From: Halolamina litorea
GTDB taxonomy: Archaea; Halobacteriota; Halobacteria; Halobacteriales; Haloferacaceae
Assembly: GCF_026616205.1 (NCBI RefSeq)
Contig: NZ_JANHGR010000002.1
Coordinates: forward strand, 62,001 to 126,000
Direction of reading: 5' to 3'
DNA length: 64,000 nucleotides
The notes under the pieces were generated by a model that made no database searches, was not told the DNA's origin, and worked only from the letters and a program-made list of their open reading frames with translations. The position numbers were made by a program, and so were the translations under genes. This document shows positions 25,166 to 33,065 of the stretch, piece by piece; position 1 is the first letter of the stretch; every line of letters begins with the position of its first letter.

Positions 25166-27277
25166 ATGGGGACCTGGGGCCGGCTCCTCGGCCGGATCGG
25201 GGAGGGGCGCGTGATCAGCACCATCGGCGTCGTGTACGTACTCATCGCCACCGGCTGGACCGTGATCCAGTTCGATCAGGGCGTTCCCGTGGGGAGCCTG
25301 CTCGTCGTGAGCTTCATGATCGCGACCCCCGGTTCGCTGCTGGTCTACGGTGGCTACCGGCTCAGCGACGCCGACCTCGATCCCGACCTCCACGCCGGCG
25401 TCGTGGCCTGGTGTCTGCTCGGCCTCGTGACGATGGGGTCGCTGCTCGTGCTCTATCACCTCCAGCCCGCCGCAGCCATCATGGACCCGATGGCCTCCTC
25501 GCCGATCCTGACCGCCGTCGGCGCCGTCTCCGGTCTCGCGGTCGGGGTGTACGACGGACGGGCGAAGATGCGGGCGCGCCAGCTCGATAGCCGGAGTCAG
25601 GACCTCCGTGCGGTCCAGAGCGAACTCGCCGACACCGTCGACCGACTGGATGACTCGAACGAACGGCTCAAGCGCCACACGGCCTACACCGAGCGCGTCC
25701 TCGACGGCATCGACGACATCTTCTACGTCATCGCCGCCGACGGGAGCGTCGAGCGCTGGAACGACAGCCTCCGGGACGTGACCGGCTACTCCGACGAGCG
25801 GATCGCGGAGATGAACGGCCGGGACTTCTTCGCCGACGAGGACGCCGACCAGATCACCGCCGCCATCGAGTCGGGGTTCGAGACCGGGACGACACAGCTC
25901 CAACTCGACCTCCAAACCATCGACGGCGAGGGTATTCCTTACGAGTTCGCCGCCTCAACCCTCGAGAACCCCAACGGCGAGCGGGTGCTCGCGGGCATCG
26001 GTCGTGACGTCTCGGAGCGGGTCGCCCGCGAGCGCGAACTCGAACGGAGAGCCCGCCAACAGCGGGTCGTCGCCGACCTCGGCCAGTCGGCGCTCGAGGC
26101 CGACGACCTCGACGAACTCGTGGCCGACGCGGCCCGGCAGGTCGCCGACGCCCTCGGCGTCACGCACGCGGAGGTCCTCGACCTCGACGGGGAGGCCGAC
26201 GAACTCCTGCTCCGGCAGGGTGTCGGCTGGGACGAGGGCGCCGTCGGTGCGACGACGGTCTCCGCGGCCGGCGTCGACTCGCAGGCGGCAGCTACCCTCG
26301 CCGGCGACACGCCGGTCGTCGTTGAGGGACCCGCCGACAGGGAGCGCTTCGAGGACCCGTCGCTCCTGAGCGGCCACGGCATCCAGAGCGGTATCAGCAC
26401 CGCCATCGGCCCGTTCGACGAGCCCTGGGGGATCCTCGGCGCCCACGACACCGAGCAGCGAACGTTCTCCGAGGAGGACGTGAGCTTCGTTCAGAGCGTC
26501 GCCAACATCATCGCGGAGGCGATCGAGCGCCGGCGCTACCAGCGCGAACTCGAGGAGTTGGTCGCGGAGCTCGAAGCCTCGAACGAGCGCCTCGAACAGT
26601 TCGCCTACGCCGCCTCCCACGACCTCCAAGAGCCCCTGCGGATGGTCTCCTCGTACCTCCAACTGATCGAGCGCCGGTACGGCGACGACCTCGACGAGGA
26701 GGGCCGGGAGTTCCTCGACTTCGCCGTCGACGGCGCCGACCGGATGCGCGAGATGATCGACCGGCTACTGAGCTACTCCCGCGTCGAGACCGACGGGGAG
26801 CCACTGGAGCCGGTCTCCCTCGAGACGGTGCTCGCGGACGTCCGTGCGGACTTGCAGGTCACAATCACCGAACACGACGCGACGATCACGGTCGGGGACC
26901 TCCCGACCGTGGCGGGCGACCCGAACCAGCTCCGCCAGCTGTTCCAGAACCTCCTCGACAACGCCATCGAGTACAGCGGCGAGGACACCCCGAGCGTCAG
27001 GATCAGCGCCGAGCGCGACGACGACCGCTGGATCGTCACCGTCAGCGACGACGGTATCGGCATCGACCCGGCGGATCAGGAACGGGTGTTCGAGGTGTTC
27101 GAGCGGGGGCACTGCCACCAGGAGACGGAGGGCACCGGCATCGGGCTGGCGCTCTGTGAGCGCATCGTCGAGCGCCACGGCGGCAGTATCTCCGTCGAGT
27201 CGGCGCCCGGCGACGGCACCACGTTCAGGTTCGGGCTGCGTCCGGCCGCGGAAGCGGAGGGTGGTTCCGATGAGTGA
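25166..27277 (+). CDS. Membrane-bound sensor histidine kinase (PAS-GAF-HisKA-HATPase)
   Basis: 703-residue kinase. Four membrane helices lie at about 15-35, 45-62, 78-98 and 112-128. A coiled coil follows, then a PAS domain (about 172-295, DGIDDIFYVIAADGSVERWN), a GAF domain (about 305-455), a dimerisation segment with the phosphoacceptor His in FAYAASHDLQEP, and a C-terminal ATPase with N-box QNLLDNAIEYS, G1 DDGIGI and G2 GTGIGLAL. The ATG at 25166 replaces the longer upstream frame. The last eight bases overlap the response regulator gene, so the two form a translationally coupled pair. Confidence 0.93.
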   Translation: MGTWGRLLGRIGEGRVISTIGVVYVLIATGWTVIQFDQGVPVGSLLVVSFMIATPGSLLVYGGYRLSDADLDPDLHAGVVAWCLLGLVTMGSLLVLYHLQPAAAIMDPMASSPILTAVGAVSGLAVGVYDGRAKMRARQLDSRSQDLRAVQSELADTVDRLDDSNERLKRHTAYTERVLDGIDDIFYVIAADGSVERWNDSLRDVTGYSDERIAEMNGRDFFADEDADQITAAIESGFETGTTQLQLDLQTIDGEGIPYEFAASTLENPNGERVLAGIGRDVSERVARERELERRARQQRVVADLGQSALEADDLDELVADAARQVADALGVTHAEVLDLDGEADELLLRQGVGWDEGAVGATTVSAAGVDSQAAATLAGDTPVVVEGPADRERFEDPSLLSGHGIQSGISTAIGPFDEPWGILGAHDTEQRTFSEEDVSFVQSVANIIAEAIERRRYQRELEELVAELEASNERLEQFAYAASHDLQEPLRMVSSYLQLIERRYGDDLDEEGREFLDFAVDGADRMREMIDRLLSYSRVETDGEPLEPVSLETVLADVRADLQVTITEHDATITVGDLPTVAGDPNQLRQLFQNLLDNAIEYSGEDTPSVRISAERDDDRWIVTVSDDGIGIDPADQERVFEVFERGHCHQETEGTGIGLALCERIVERHGGSISVESAPGDGTTFRFGLRPAAEAEGGSDE

Positions 27278-27725
27278 GTGCACGGGGGAGGAGGAGCCGA
27301 TCGACGTACTCCTCGTCGAGGACAACCCCGGCGACGTGCGCCTCACCGAGGAAGCGTTCAGGGGAACCGAGACGCCAAGCGTGCTCCACGTCGTGAACGA
27401 CGGCGTGGAGGCCCTGGAGTACTGCCGGCAGCGCGGCGAGTACGCCGACGCCGCCCGCCCGGACATCATCCTGCTCGACCTGAACCTCCCCCGGAAGGAC
27501 GGCCGTGACGTGCTCGAAGCGCTCCACGCGGACCCGTCGCTCAAGTCGATCCCGGTGGTCGTTCTGACCAGTTCGGACACCCAGGCCGACGTGGCCGAAT
27601 CCTACGAACAGAGCGCCAACGCCTACCTCACCAAGCCCGTCGACCCCGACGAGTTCATCCGGACCATCGGTGCGTTCTCGGAGTTCTGGCTCGCGACGGC
27701 CCGCCTGCCCGACCACGCCGAGTAG
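27270..27725 (+). CDS. Single-domain response regulator (Rcp1-like)
   Basis: CheY-like receiver of 151 aa with no output domain. The acidic pair is EDN (residues 17-19). The phosphoacceptor is Asp70 in IILLDLNLPRKDG. The Thr and Lys of the switch are in VLTSSDT and LTKPVD. The C-terminal extension AFSEFWLATARLP matches Rcp1-type regulators paired with phytochrome-like kinases. It overlaps the 3' end of the kinase gene by eight bases, so it is almost surely the kinase's partner. The output may be by protein interaction. Confidence 0.93.
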   Translation: MSECTGEEEPIDVLLVEDNPGDVRLTEEAFRGTETPSVLHVVNDGVEALEYCRQRGEYADAARPDIILLDLNLPRKDGRDVLEALHADPSLKSIPVVVLTSSDTQADVAESYEQSANAYLTKPVDPDEFIRTIGAFSEFWLATARLPDHAE

Positions 27726-27803
27726 CCGTTCCCGGCCGCGACTGCCAGACCGGCGCCGGTAGCCTTTCCCAAACGCTTTGCACGTCGCCGCTGGCCTCCG
27801 AGT

Positions 27804-28832
27804 ATGTTCGACGCGCTCGGAACGGTCGCCTCGACGGGCGACGCGCTCCGCCTGCTCGCGGTGCCCCTGCTGGGGTGGGCGGCGCTCCGGGACGTCCGCA
27901 CTCGGCGGGTCCCCAACTGGATCTGGTACGTCATCGGCGGCCTCGGACTCGTCCTCCTCGTCGCCGACTTAGTCCGCTGGTGGCCGTTCACCGGCGCGTT
28001 CGCCCGCCTCCAACTGTTCCGCGTCGCGGTGAGTGTCGGCGTCGTCGTCCCGCTCTCGTACCTCTTCTGGCGTATCGGCGGCTTCGGCGGCGCCGACGCC
28101 AAGGCGCTGATGGCGCTCGCGGTGCTGTTCCCGACCTACCCCGCCTACTACCCGCCGGTCACGCTGTTCGGCGTCGACCTGCCGCCGGTTCTCCCCGCAG
28201 AACCGACCGTCGTCGGCGTGTTCTCGTTTACGGTGCTGACCAACACCGTTCTCGTCGGGGCCCTCTTTCCGGTCGTGCTCGCGGTCCGGAACGCGCTCGC
28301 AGGGCGGGTCGCGCCGGCGATGTTCCTCGCACGGGTCGTCCCCGTCGCCGACCTGTCGGGGCTCCATGGCCGACTGTTTCAGAACCGCTCGGGGCTCACG
28401 CGCTCGGGCCTCGACGTGGACGCCCTCCGGATGTACCTCCGCTGGCGCGGCCTCTCGCTCGCCGACCTGCGGGCGGCCCCCGACCGCTACCGCGACCCCG
28501 CGAGCGTCGTCCGGACGTACGAGCCGACCGACGGCGCCGTCAACGAGGCGGCCGCCGAACACGGCCCCGCCGCCGACGACCCGCGTGAAGCGACCGGCGG
28601 GGAGTACGGCGACCCGTGGGCCGCCGAGCGCTTTTTGGACGAACTCGACGGCTCGGCGTACGGCACCGACGCCGAGACGCTGCGGGAGGGGCTGGAAACC
28701 GTCGCCGCCGAGGAGGAACTCTGGCTCTCGCCGGGGCTCCCGTTCATCGTCCCGATGTTCGTCGGCCTGCTGCTCGCGCTGACCTACGGCGACCTGCTCT
28801 ACGGGCTGTTGACCGCGATCGGGCTGGCTTGA
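27804..28832 (+). CDS. pibD: Archaeal prepilin/prearchaellin peptidase (A24)
   Basis: Membrane aspartic peptidase of 342 aa that trims the leader of type IV pilins and archaellins. The first catalytic Asp is in ALRDVRTRRVPNW (about residue 29). The second is in GGFGGADAKAL, corresponding to the GxGD motif. Around six to eight hydrophobic helices are present, with a long cytoplasmic loop between about 185 and 310 and two final helices. This single-gene peptidase serves both pili and archaella in haloarchaea. No pilin genes are nearby. Confidence 0.85.
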   Translation: MFDALGTVASTGDALRLLAVPLLGWAALRDVRTRRVPNWIWYVIGGLGLVLLVADLVRWWPFTGAFARLQLFRVAVSVGVVVPLSYLFWRIGGFGGADAKALMALAVLFPTYPAYYPPVTLFGVDLPPVLPAEPTVVGVFSFTVLTNTVLVGALFPVVLAVRNALAGRVAPAMFLARVVPVADLSGLHGRLFQNRSGLTRSGLDVDALRMYLRWRGLSLADLRAAPDRYRDPASVVRTYEPTDGAVNEAAAEHGPAADDPREATGGEYGDPWAAERFLDELDGSAYGTDAETLREGLETVAAEEELWLSPGLPFIVPMFVGLLLALTYGDLLYGLLTAIGLA

Positions 28833-28951
28833 CCAGCGGCTCGGTGATGGAGCCGTCGAGTTCCCGGCTGTGACCGACCGCCCCGGGCCGTTCGGTCAGG
28901 TCGACCGTTCGCGCCCACCTCGCTGCCTCCGTGGTCGCCGCCGCCCGCGCA

Positions 28952-28960
28952 CTCTTTACG
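28952..28960 (+). promoter_or_regulatory. TATA-like box of hisI
   Basis: CTCTTTACG is centred about 26 bases before ATG 28982, implying a leaderless transcript for hisI and the overlapping gene after it. Confidence 0.55.
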
Positions 28961-28981
28961 CCCGAGGGCAAACCCACCCGT

Positions 28982-29383
28982 ATGTCCGACCGCCAGACGA
29001 TCGATATCGAGTTCGGCGACGACGGCCTCGTCCCCGCGGTGGCACAGGACGCAGACTCCGGCGAGGTCCTGATGCTCGCGTACGTCTCGCCGGACGCCCT
29101 CCAGCGCACCGTCGACACCGGCCGCGCCCACTACTACTCCCGCTCCCGTGAGGAACTCTGGGAGAAGGGGGCCTCCAGCGGTCACACCCAGTCGGTGGTC
29201 GACGTGCGCGTCGACTGTGACGCCGACACGCTGCTGTACGTCGTCGAACAGGAGGGCGGCGCCTGCCACACCGGCCACCGATCCTGTTTCTACCGCTCGG
29301 TCGAGGACGCCGAGGGCGGGGAGACGGTGACGGCACGGAACGTCGGCGAGAAGGTGTTCGACCCCGACGCAGTCTACGAATGA
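28982..29383 (+). CDS. hisI: Phosphoribosyl-AMP cyclohydrolase
   Basis: Zinc- and magnesium-dependent enzyme of 133 aa catalysing the third step of histidine biosynthesis, the hydrolysis of the adenine ring of PR-AMP. The family signatures are [36 protein letters not shown], the acidic metal site [10 protein letters not shown] and the zinc-binding [13 protein letters not shown]. It is the stand-alone form without the HisE domain. No other his gene is in the window. Its TGA overlaps the ATG of the coiled-coil gene (ATGA at 29380). Confidence 0.96.
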   Translation: MSDRQTIDIEFGDDGLVPAVAQDADSGEVLMLAYVSPDALQRTVDTGRAHYYSRSREELWEKGASSGHTQSVVDVRVDCDADTLLYVVEQEGGACHTGHRSCFYRSVEDAEGGETVTARNVGEKVFDPDAVYE

Positions 29384-30516
29384 GCGTCGCCGACGGACCG
29401 GTCCCCACGGAGCCGACGACCGACGACCTGCTCGCGGAACTCCGGGACGCCCGCGCCGAACGCGCCGAGGTCGAGGCCGAGATCGAGCGCCACGGCGAGG
29501 CGTCGGTGCAGGCCGTCGCCGACGCGGTCGGCGAGGCGGCCCGACTGTTCGAGCGCTACGAGGACTCGGCCACCGGCACCGGCGACTTCGAGGCGTATCT
29601 GGAGTTCCAGAGCCAGTTCGCGGAGTTGGTGGACGGCCTGTCCGAGGACCTCCCCGAACGCGACGGGTTCGAGGCGGCCGACGACGCGGTCGACCAGCGC
29701 ACCATCTCCGAGAGCGACTTCCAGCGCGCCCGCGAATCGATCGAGGGCGCACGGAGGATCGCCGACCTCCTCGACCGGCGCGAGGCCGCAGAGGAGCGCG
29801 TCGCAGACGCCGAACGTGCCGTCTCGAAGCGCCTGTCGGCGCTCGACCGCCGGCTGGACGAACTCGCGGACCTCCGGCGCCTCGGCGACGCCGACCTCTC
29901 GGCACCGACCGAGGAGCTGACCGAGCCCATCGAGCGCTACGACGCTGCGGTCCGTGACGACTTCGAGGGGTACGTCGACGAGGCGCCGGTTCGGGAGCTA
30001 CTGACCCTCATCGAGACGACGCGGCTCTACCCGCTGGTCGAGTTCGAGCGCCCCCCGGCGGACCTCCTGACGTACGTCGAGGACCACGCCGTCGGCGCCG
30101 AGCCGTTGCCGACGCTGCTCTCCTACGCCCAGTACTCCGGCTCGAAGCTCTCTCACTACGTCGAGGACCCGACGGCGTTCGAGACGACGGTGCCGGTCCA
30201 CCGTACCTATCTCGACCGGATCGACGCCGAGCCGCTGACGGTCGGCTCGCCGCCGCCGGCCGACCGGCTGCGCCACCTCGCCGCCGAGTTGGTGTCGGTG
30301 ACCGCCCGGTTCGCCGACGAGGAGACGGTCGCGCTGGCCCGCGAGCTACAGGCGCTCGCGCGCCGCGACGACTACGACCGCATCCGCGACGCCGTCGTCG
30401 CCGAGGCCGAACTCACTGCCGACCAGCGGCGGGCGCTGCAGGACGGCGAGATCGAGGCCGAGGCCGAACGGTGTAGAGAGGCTCGCGAACGGCTCGCGCG
30501 GGCGCTCGAGGACTGA
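29380..30516 (+). CDS. Conserved haloarchaeal coiled-coil protein
   Basis: Protein of 378 aa. The first 165 residues form long helices with coiled-coil spacing ([39 protein letters not shown]). A folded helical region follows ([41 protein letters not shown]), then another helical coil at the C-terminus. There is no ATP-binding head, so it is not an SMC or Rad50 protein. It is translationally coupled to hisI, a link that need not be functional. The function is unknown. Confidence 0.78.
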   Translation: MSVADGPVPTEPTTDDLLAELRDARAERAEVEAEIERHGEASVQAVADAVGEAARLFERYEDSATGTGDFEAYLEFQSQFAELVDGLSEDLPERDGFEAADDAVDQRTISESDFQRARESIEGARRIADLLDRREAAEERVADAERAVSKRLSALDRRLDELADLRRLGDADLSAPTEELTEPIERYDAAVRDDFEGYVDEAPVRELLTLIETTRLYPLVEFERPPADLLTYVEDHAVGAEPLPTLLSYAQYSGSKLSHYVEDPTAFETTVPVHRTYLDRIDAEPLTVGSPPPADRLRHLAAELVSVTARFADEETVALARELQALARRDDYDRIRDAVVAEAELTADQRRALQDGEIEAEAERCREARERLARALED

Positions 30517-30521
30517 GAAAC

Positions 30522-30655
30522 GAGCGTCGCGCCGAAAGGGCGGCGCGACGTGTGGGCAAACGGTGATCCGCGGCGGGCAGCCGCGGGGGTGAGACCGGGC
30601 AGGTCTCGGGTCACGTCCGCGCCGGGCAGGGCGGACGGCGCCGGGTGTCCGGCGT
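30522..30655 (-). ncRNA. Candidate structured RNA with five hairpins and repeated GGGCA/UGCCC loops
   Basis: Five consecutive hairpins lie at 30526-30549, 30568-30586 (7 perfect pairs), 30591-30607 (6 pairs), 30615-30636 and 30639-30654 (6 pairs, GTGT loop). Hairpins 2, 3 and 4 all close the same five-base loop, GGGCA on plus or UGCCC on minus, and GGGCA also occurs at 30554 and 30671. On the minus strand a TATA-like TTATA (30680-30686) lies 25-30 bases before the hairpins, and the locus ends in a T-rich GCTCGTTTCTC. The minus strand is therefore favoured, but a plus-strand RNA or a shared terminator region is not excluded. Confidence 0.45.
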
Positions 30656-30710
30656 ACTACAACCGATGCAGGGCAGCGGTATAAGTCCGCGTCAGACCCG
30701 TTTCAGAACG

Positions 30711-30724
30711 GGGAAACGTTTCCC
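30711..30724. terminator. Perfect palindrome downstream of glmM
   Basis: GGGAAACGTTTCCC is a 14-base perfect palindrome starting five bases beyond the glmM stop. Overlapping it, CGTTTC (30699-30704) can pair with GAAACG (30713-30718). It may help end glmM transcription or act as a binding site. Confidence 0.35.
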
Positions 30725-30728
30725 GGAA

Positions 30729-32099
30729 TCAGGCGTCGGCCAGCGCGGCGCGGAGTTCGTCCTCGACGGCGTCGGCGAGTTCGGTCGCCCGGCCGGCGTT
30801 CCCCGCCTCGGCGTAGATCCGGACTTTCGGCTCGGTGCCGCTGGGGCGGACGAGAACCCACGCGTCGCCGTAGTCGAGGCGGTAGCCGTCGACGGTGCTG
30901 GCTTCCACGTCGGCCTCCTCGGCGTACCGTTCGGCGGCGGCGAGCATCGCGCTGAGTTCGGACTCCTCCCCGTAGCTGAGGTTCCGCCGCACGTTCTCGT
31001 AGGCGGTGTAGGGTTCGACGACGGCGCTCGCGGGGGCGTCGGTGCCGGCGAGCAGTTCGAGGAACTTCGCGCCGATGAACGCGCCGTCCCGGACCAGCCG
31101 GTAGTTCGGGAAGAAGATTCCCCCGTTGCCCTCGCCCGAGATCGGCACCCGGCGGTCGGCGGCCTGTAGCTCCTGGATCCGGGTGATGATGTTGGTCGCG
31201 CCGATGGGCGTGAGTTCGAGGTCCGCGCCCACGTCGTCGCAGACGTCGACGAGTCGCTGGGAGACGTTGACCGCGGCGACGGTCGCGTCGCCCGGTTCGA
31301 GCGCCTCGGCGGCCAGCGCGGCGAGCGAGGCGTCGCCCTCGATGTACTCGCCGGTCTCGTCGAAGAAGATGGCGCGGTCGGCGTCGCCGTCGTGAGCGAT
31401 GCCCACGTCGGCGTCGGTCGCCCGGACGAGTCGGCCCAGGTCGTCGAGGTTCTCGGGCACCGGTTCGGGGTCGCGGCCGGGGAAGTGGCCGTCGGGGTTG
31501 CCGTTGACGGTCACGACCTCACAGCCCAGCCGGCGGAAGAACTCCGGACTGGTCAGCGCGCCCGCCCCGTGGCCGGGGTCGAGCGCGACCGTGAGGTCGG
31601 CGTCGGCGATGGCCTCGCGGTCGGCGCCGCCGAGGAGGTCCTCGACGTAGTCGTCGCGGGGGCCCTCGATCCTCGTCGAACTCCCGGCTCCCTGCCAGCC
31701 GGCCTCGTCGAACGTCTCGCCGAGGAGGCAGTCCTCGACGCGTTCGAGTTCGGCGACGGGGAGTTCGACGCCGTCGGCGCCGACCAGTTTGATCCCGTTG
31801 TACTCGGGCGGGTTGTGGGAGGCCGTGACGACGACGGCCGGCAGTTCCTCGACCTCCGCGTAGCGCACGGCGGCGGGCGTGGGGAGCACGCCCAGCCGGT
31901 CGGCGTCGACGCCGACGGCGGTGAGGCCGGCGTCGGCGGCGTTGGCGAACTGTTCGCCGGTGGTTCGCGTGTCCCGGGCGATGGCGGCGCGGTCGGTGTC
32001 CCAGACCGTCCCCGCGGCTTTGGCGACCCGGAGCACGAACTCGGCGGTGAGCTGTTCCCCGGCGACCCCGCGGGTGCCGCTGGAGCCGAAGACCTTCAT
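30729..32099 (-). CDS. glmM: Phosphoglucosamine mutase / phosphomannomutase
   Basis: Alpha-D-phosphohexomutase of 456 aa that interconverts glucosamine-6-P and glucosamine-1-P (or mannose phosphates) for surface polysaccharide and glycan precursors. The phosphoserine loop is TASHNPPEYNG (about residues 93-103). The magnesium site is DGDADR. The sugar-binding GEGNGG loop and the C-terminal phosphate loop RPSGTEPKVR are all present. The start MKVFGSSGTRG is the usual one. Choice between glucosamine and mannose substrates cannot be settled from sequence. Confidence 0.9.
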   Translation of the reverse strand: MKVFGSSGTRGVAGEQLTAEFVLRVAKAAGTVWDTDRAAIARDTRTTGEQFANAADAGLTAVGVDADRLGVLPTPAAVRYAEVEELPAVVVTASHNPPEYNGIKLVGADGVELPVAELERVEDCLLGETFDEAGWQGAGSSTRIEGPRDDYVEDLLGGADREAIADADLTVALDPGHGAGALTSPEFFRRLGCEVVTVNGNPDGHFPGRDPEPVPENLDDLGRLVRATDADVGIAHDGDADRAIFFDETGEYIEGDASLAALAAEALEPGDATVAAVNVSQRLVDVCDDVGADLELTPIGATNIITRIQELQAADRRVPISGEGNGGIFFPNYRLVRDGAFIGAKFLELLAGTDAPASAVVEPYTAYENVRRNLSYGEESELSAMLAAAERYAEEADVEASTVDGYRLDYGDAWVLVRPSGTEPKVRIYAEAGNAGRATELADAVEDELRAALADA

Positions 32100-32263
32100 T
32101 CGGGTGGGAGTTGTGTGCTGGGGGTCAAAGCGGTTCCGAAGGGCGCAAGCGTGTGGTTTCCCGGCCCGTGTCGATCACGGGTGTGCAGGCATCGCTCGAC
32201 GGCGGGGCCACGTGTCACGGAAGTGGGTCCGCCCCGTGGCCGTCCGTAGCGAACACACGCCGC

Positions 32264-32812
32264 TCAGCGGGACCCGTTCTCGTCAACGGGAACCACGCTG
32301 AACCGACCGCCACAGTCGCCACAGCGGAACTGGTCGGCCTGCTTCACGAGTTTCGACTCCCTGTACCGGGCGATCTCCCGATCGCACTCCTCACAGCGTA
32401 CCCAGTAGGACGGCTCGCTGAACCGTTCGCAGTGGACGCTCGTGTCGAGGGCTTCGGCGAACTGTTGGAACCGTTTTCCGTGGCCCACGTCCCGTTCGGT
32501 GTTCAGGAGGTGTGCGTGGATCAGTTCGTGCCGGATCGTACTGGTGACTGCGAGCCACCCGCTGTTCTCGAAGTGCCGTCGGGCGATCTGGATCCGCTGG
32601 GGTTGCCCATCGGAATGGAACAGCGCGCCGGCCCGCCGTTTCGCGCGGTGACTGATCTCCCACTCCAACGAACTGACTGCGACCGCGAGGTCGTGTGCCT
32701 CGACCACCTTGCGAGCGTATATCTTCACGACCGAACGCAGTTCGCCGTCAGTGCAGTCACTGGAGAGGGCGTAGCGCTCTTCGGTACCCAAGTGCCCCGT
32801 CGAGTCACTCAT
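32264..32812 (-). CDS. SprT-like zinc metalloprotease
   Basis: Protein of 182 aa with the SprT/Spartan catalytic motif RHELIHAHL (His95, Glu96, His99) and a distal His111 in GHGKRF as probable third zinc ligand. A C-terminal zinc ribbon has C140-x2-C143 and C164-x2-C167. SprT-like proteases degrade DNA-protein crosslinks in eukaryotes; archaeal members are largely unstudied. The start MSDSTGHLGT at 32812 is preferred, while an ATG at 32860 would add a 16-residue Arg/Pro-rich segment. It is monocistronic. Confidence 0.85.
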   Translation of the reverse strand: MSDSTGHLGTEERYALSSDCTDGELRSVVKIYARKVVEAHDLAVAVSSLEWEISHRAKRRAGALFHSDGQPQRIQIARRHFENSGWLAVTSTIRHELIHAHLLNTERDVGHGKRFQQFAEALDTSVHCERFSEPSYWVRCEECDREIARYRESKLVKQADQFRCGDCGGRFSVVPVDENGSR

Positions 32813-33065
32813 CCGCCACCACTCGGGGCAGCCCCGCCCCGGCCCCCGGAACCGATGCATACGTCGGTGAACCGCTCATACGTCGTTACCCTCCCTCGGG
32901 GCACGACAACACCTATAGTTGATGGGGGGCGTTCGACAGGCCGTCATCGCGCGGCACAGCGTCGACGACGCGACCCCCCGTCGCGGCCCCTGTCGCCGTC
33001 CGCGGGACGAGTGCCGGCCCAGACAACCCACCGCGAACCCCGACTCTGGGAGCGCTTCCCGAGCA

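Noticed and set aside
26508-26804. Antisense frames in the kinase gene and elsewhere with Arg-rich translation
   Set aside because: Typical shadows of high-GC coding sequence; no start signals or family resemblance.
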